From the NCBI RefSeq assembly GCF_000297055.2, contig NC_022357.1, positions 496,001 to 560,000 on the forward strand: a stretch of DNA of 64,000 nucleotides. Direction: 5' to 3'. The stretch comes from Sulfuricella denitrificans skB26. GTDB lineage: Bacteria; Pseudomonadota; Gammaproteobacteria; Burkholderiales; Sulfuricellaceae. A model generated the notes under the pieces. The model searched no databases, was not told where the DNA came from, and was given only the letters and a program-made list of their open reading frames with translations. Positions 62,298-64,000 of this stretch are shown here, one piece after another (positions within the stretch are counted from its first letter, which is position 1; every line of letters starts with the position of its first letter). Position numbers and translations under genes: made by a program.

Positions 62298-64000
62298 ATG
62301 ACCAAACCGACCATATCCTTGCTGGAAAAGCACTGGCATCACCTGTCGTCCAACGAGGTCGCCGAGCTGCTCGACAGTGATCTGGTGCATGGCCTGAATG
62401 ACGATGAAGTACGGCGGCGGAGAGAGTCATTCGGCGCCAACCTGCTTACCCCCAAGGCGGGCAAATCGGCCTGGCTGCGTTTCCTGCTCCAGTTCCATCA
62501 GCCCCTGATCTATATCCTGCTTGCCGCCGCCTCGATTACCGCTTTTCTTCAGGAATGGGTGGATTCCGGCGTGATCTTCGGCGTGGTGCTGATCAATGCG
62601 GTGATCGGTTTCATACAGGAATCCAGGGCAGAGGACGCGATTGCAGCGCTGGCGCGGATGGCGGCGAGCGCGACCATAGCTTTGCGTGATGGCATCAAGC
62701 AACCGTTGCCCGCCGCTGAGCTGGTGCCCGGTGATATCGTGCTGCTCGCCCCCGGTGACAAGGTGCCGGCTGATCTGCGCCTGTTCCATGCGCGCGAACT
62801 GATGACTGACGAATCAGCTCTGACCGGAGAATCCCTGCCGGTGCAGAAGCATACTGCGCACATCGAGAAGGACGCGGTTCTGGCTGATCGCACCAACATG
62901 GCCTATGCCGGCACTCTGGTCACCAGAGGACATGGGGCAGGGATCGTGGTGGCGACCGGAGACATCACCGAGACTGGCCGCATTTCGCGCCTGATCGCCC
63001 ATGCCACGGACTTGTCGACGCCGCTGACGCGCAAGATGAAGCATTTCAGCGCGGTCATGATGGTTGCGATTCTCGGCCTGGCGGCATTCACCTTTGTCGT
63101 CGGCACCTGGCGCGGCGAACCGCCGGTGGACATGCTGATGGCTGCGGTGGCGCTGGCCGTGGGTGCGATTCCCGAGGGTCTGCCGGCGGCAATCACCATC
63201 ACCCTGGCCATCGGCGTGTCGCGCATGGCGCGGCGCCGCGCCATCATTCGCAAGCTGCCGGCGGTGGAAACGCTGGGCGGCGCGACGGTGATCTGCTCCG
63301 ACAAGACCGGCACGCTCACCGAGAACCAGATGACGGTGCAGGAAATCCATGCGGGCGGCGAGATTTTTCGCGTGAGCGGCAGCGGTTATGCGGCAACGGG
63401 AGAGATCAGCTACAACGGAGAAAGAGTGGAAACGCGGGGCGTTCTGCGTGAATGCCTGCTCGCCGGGGTGCTGTGCAACGATGCGGCACTGGTTGAGCGC
63501 GATGGCCGCCGCGAGGTTGCCGGCGATCCGACCGAAGGCGCCTTGCTGGTGGCGGCTGAAAAGGGCGGTCTGGCGCTGGGCGAAATGCATGCGGATTATC
63601 CGCGCCGCGATGAGCTGCCCTTCGATTCACGCTACCAGTACATGGCGACGCTTCATGAGGTGCGGGATGGCGGGCAGGTCATCTACGTCAAGGGGGCGCT
63701 GGAAAAGATCCTTGAGCGCGCCGTTGCCATGCTCAATGCGGAGGGTAGTGAAGTTGCGCTCGACCCGGCGAAGATCGAGACTCATGCGCATGCCATGGCC
63801 TCGCGCGGGCTGCGTGTGCTGGCGCTGGCCAAGGGCGTTGCAGAAGAGGGGCAGGCGCTCAAGCATAGTCATCTCGACCGGCTGGTATTCATCGGCTTGC
63901 AGGGCATGATCGACCCGCCCCGGCCGGAGGCGATTGCGGCGGTGAAGGCGTGCCACAACGCGGGCATCGCGGTAAAGATGATTACCGGCGACCATGCCGT
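62298..64000 (+). CDS. P-type cation-transporting ATPase (P2A-like), cut by window edge
   Basis: At least 567 residues of an inner-membrane ion pump. N-terminal cation-ATPase domain (LSSNEVAELLDSDLVHGLNDDE), actuator motif TGES (ALTGESLPV), PEGLPA in TM4, phosphorylation site DKTGTLTENQ and nucleotide-binding start (GDPTEGALLVAAEK). The PEGLP motif and overall plan match calcium or magnesium type II ATPases, but ion specificity needs the missing TM5-TM6. No stop codon before 64000. Confidence 0.93.
   Translation, partial: MTKPTISLLEKHWHHLSSNEVAELLDSDLVHGLNDDEVRRRRESFGANLLTPKAGKSAWLRFLLQFHQPLIYILLAAASITAFLQEWVDSGVIFGVVLINAVIGFIQESRAEDAIAALARMAASATIALRDGIKQPLPAAELVPGDIVLLAPGDKVPADLRLFHARELMTDESALTGESLPVQKHTAHIEKDAVLADRTNMAYAGTLVTRGHGAGIVVATGDITETGRISRLIAHATDLSTPLTRKMKHFSAVMMVAILGLAAFTFVVGTWRGEPPVDMLMAAVALAVGAIPEGLPAAITITLAIGVSRMARRRAIIRKLPAVETLGGATVICSDKTGTLTENQMTVQEIHAGGEIFRVSGSGYAATGEISYNGERVETRGVLRECLLAGVLCNDAALVERDGRREVAGDPTEGALLVAAEKGGLALGEMHADYPRRDELPFDSRYQYMATLHEVRDGGQVIYVKGALEKILERAVAMLNAEGSEVALDPAKIETHAHAMASRGLRVLALAKGVAEEGQALKHSHLDRLVFIGLQGMIDPPRPEAIAAVKACHNAGIAVKMITGDHA

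Overview
The window looks like a stretch of chromosome from a betaproteobacterium, most likely in the Nitrosomonadales (Gallionellaceae/Sulfuricellaceae-like). The clues are the gene sets and their order (yicC-gmk-rpoZ-rsh-ridA; Ser/Thr kinase-PP2C-rph-rdgB-hemW; ubiC-ubiA; thiS-thiG-trmB), a PEP-CTERM protein ending in the VPxPAAAWLLGSGLLGL type of tail, c-type cytochromes, a CIRCE-controlled groESL operon and by-eye moderately high G+C. This is inference from gene content; no 16S rRNA gene is present. FliW and a YcgR-type PilZ protein suggest a flagellated cell.

Layout. 1-5156: start of hemA, a CPA1-type antiporter, tRNA-Phe and a QseBC/PmrAB-like two-component pair, mostly on the minus strand. 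5267-6765: an operon for sphaeroides-heme-protein (SHP), a diheme cytochrome c and a cytochrome b561, divergent from the two-component genes with a PmrA/QseB-like box between them. 6950-8375: a TauD/TfdA dioxygenase and a small membrane protein. 8759-13514: a DUF4212/sodium:solute symporter pair facing a DnaQ-like exonuclease and a cNMP/CBS/DUF294 nucleotidyltransferase-like protein. 13699-17992: a DUF1538 membrane protein translationally coupled to two PII-like genes, then a second antiporter and a LapA-like protein. 18430-22151: PEP-CTERM protein and groESL with its regulatory region, whose leader holds a MITE-like palindromic insertion. 22463-29013: secreted proteins, MscS channel, MltB, WGR protein, BioA, DacB. 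29010-44588: a long minus-strand run with fliW, pyrR-like, CZB protein, ubiD, ubiCA-CDF-cytochrome c', recG, a diguanylate cyclase, ridA, rsh, rpoZ, gmk, yicC. 44674-49107: kinase/phosphatase pair, rph, rdgB, hemW. 49084-51630: mtnA coupled to a frameshifted class II aldolase. 51848-53394: a divergent FolE homologue, a retropepsin-like protease, PsiF. 53578-55934: a TetR-controlled redox/sulfur cassette. 55931-58533: trmB, thiG, thiS, PilZ protein. 58951-64000: tRNA-Gly, AsmA-like protein, mutY and a truncated P-type ATPase.

Most genes are ordinary housekeeping genes. The parts most worth a second look are the FolE homologue with substitutions at conserved active-site positions, the aldolase with a vestigial dehydrogenase tail coupled to mtnA, the DUF1538-PII-PII operon, the SHP operon with its putative regulator box, the TetR cassette with two operators, the palindromic insertion in the groESL leader, the GTGAGG repeat family that has become coding sequence at the rdgB/hemW junction, and a perfect palindrome over a diguanylate cyclase start codon. 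There is no CRISPR array, prophage or intact insertion sequence.
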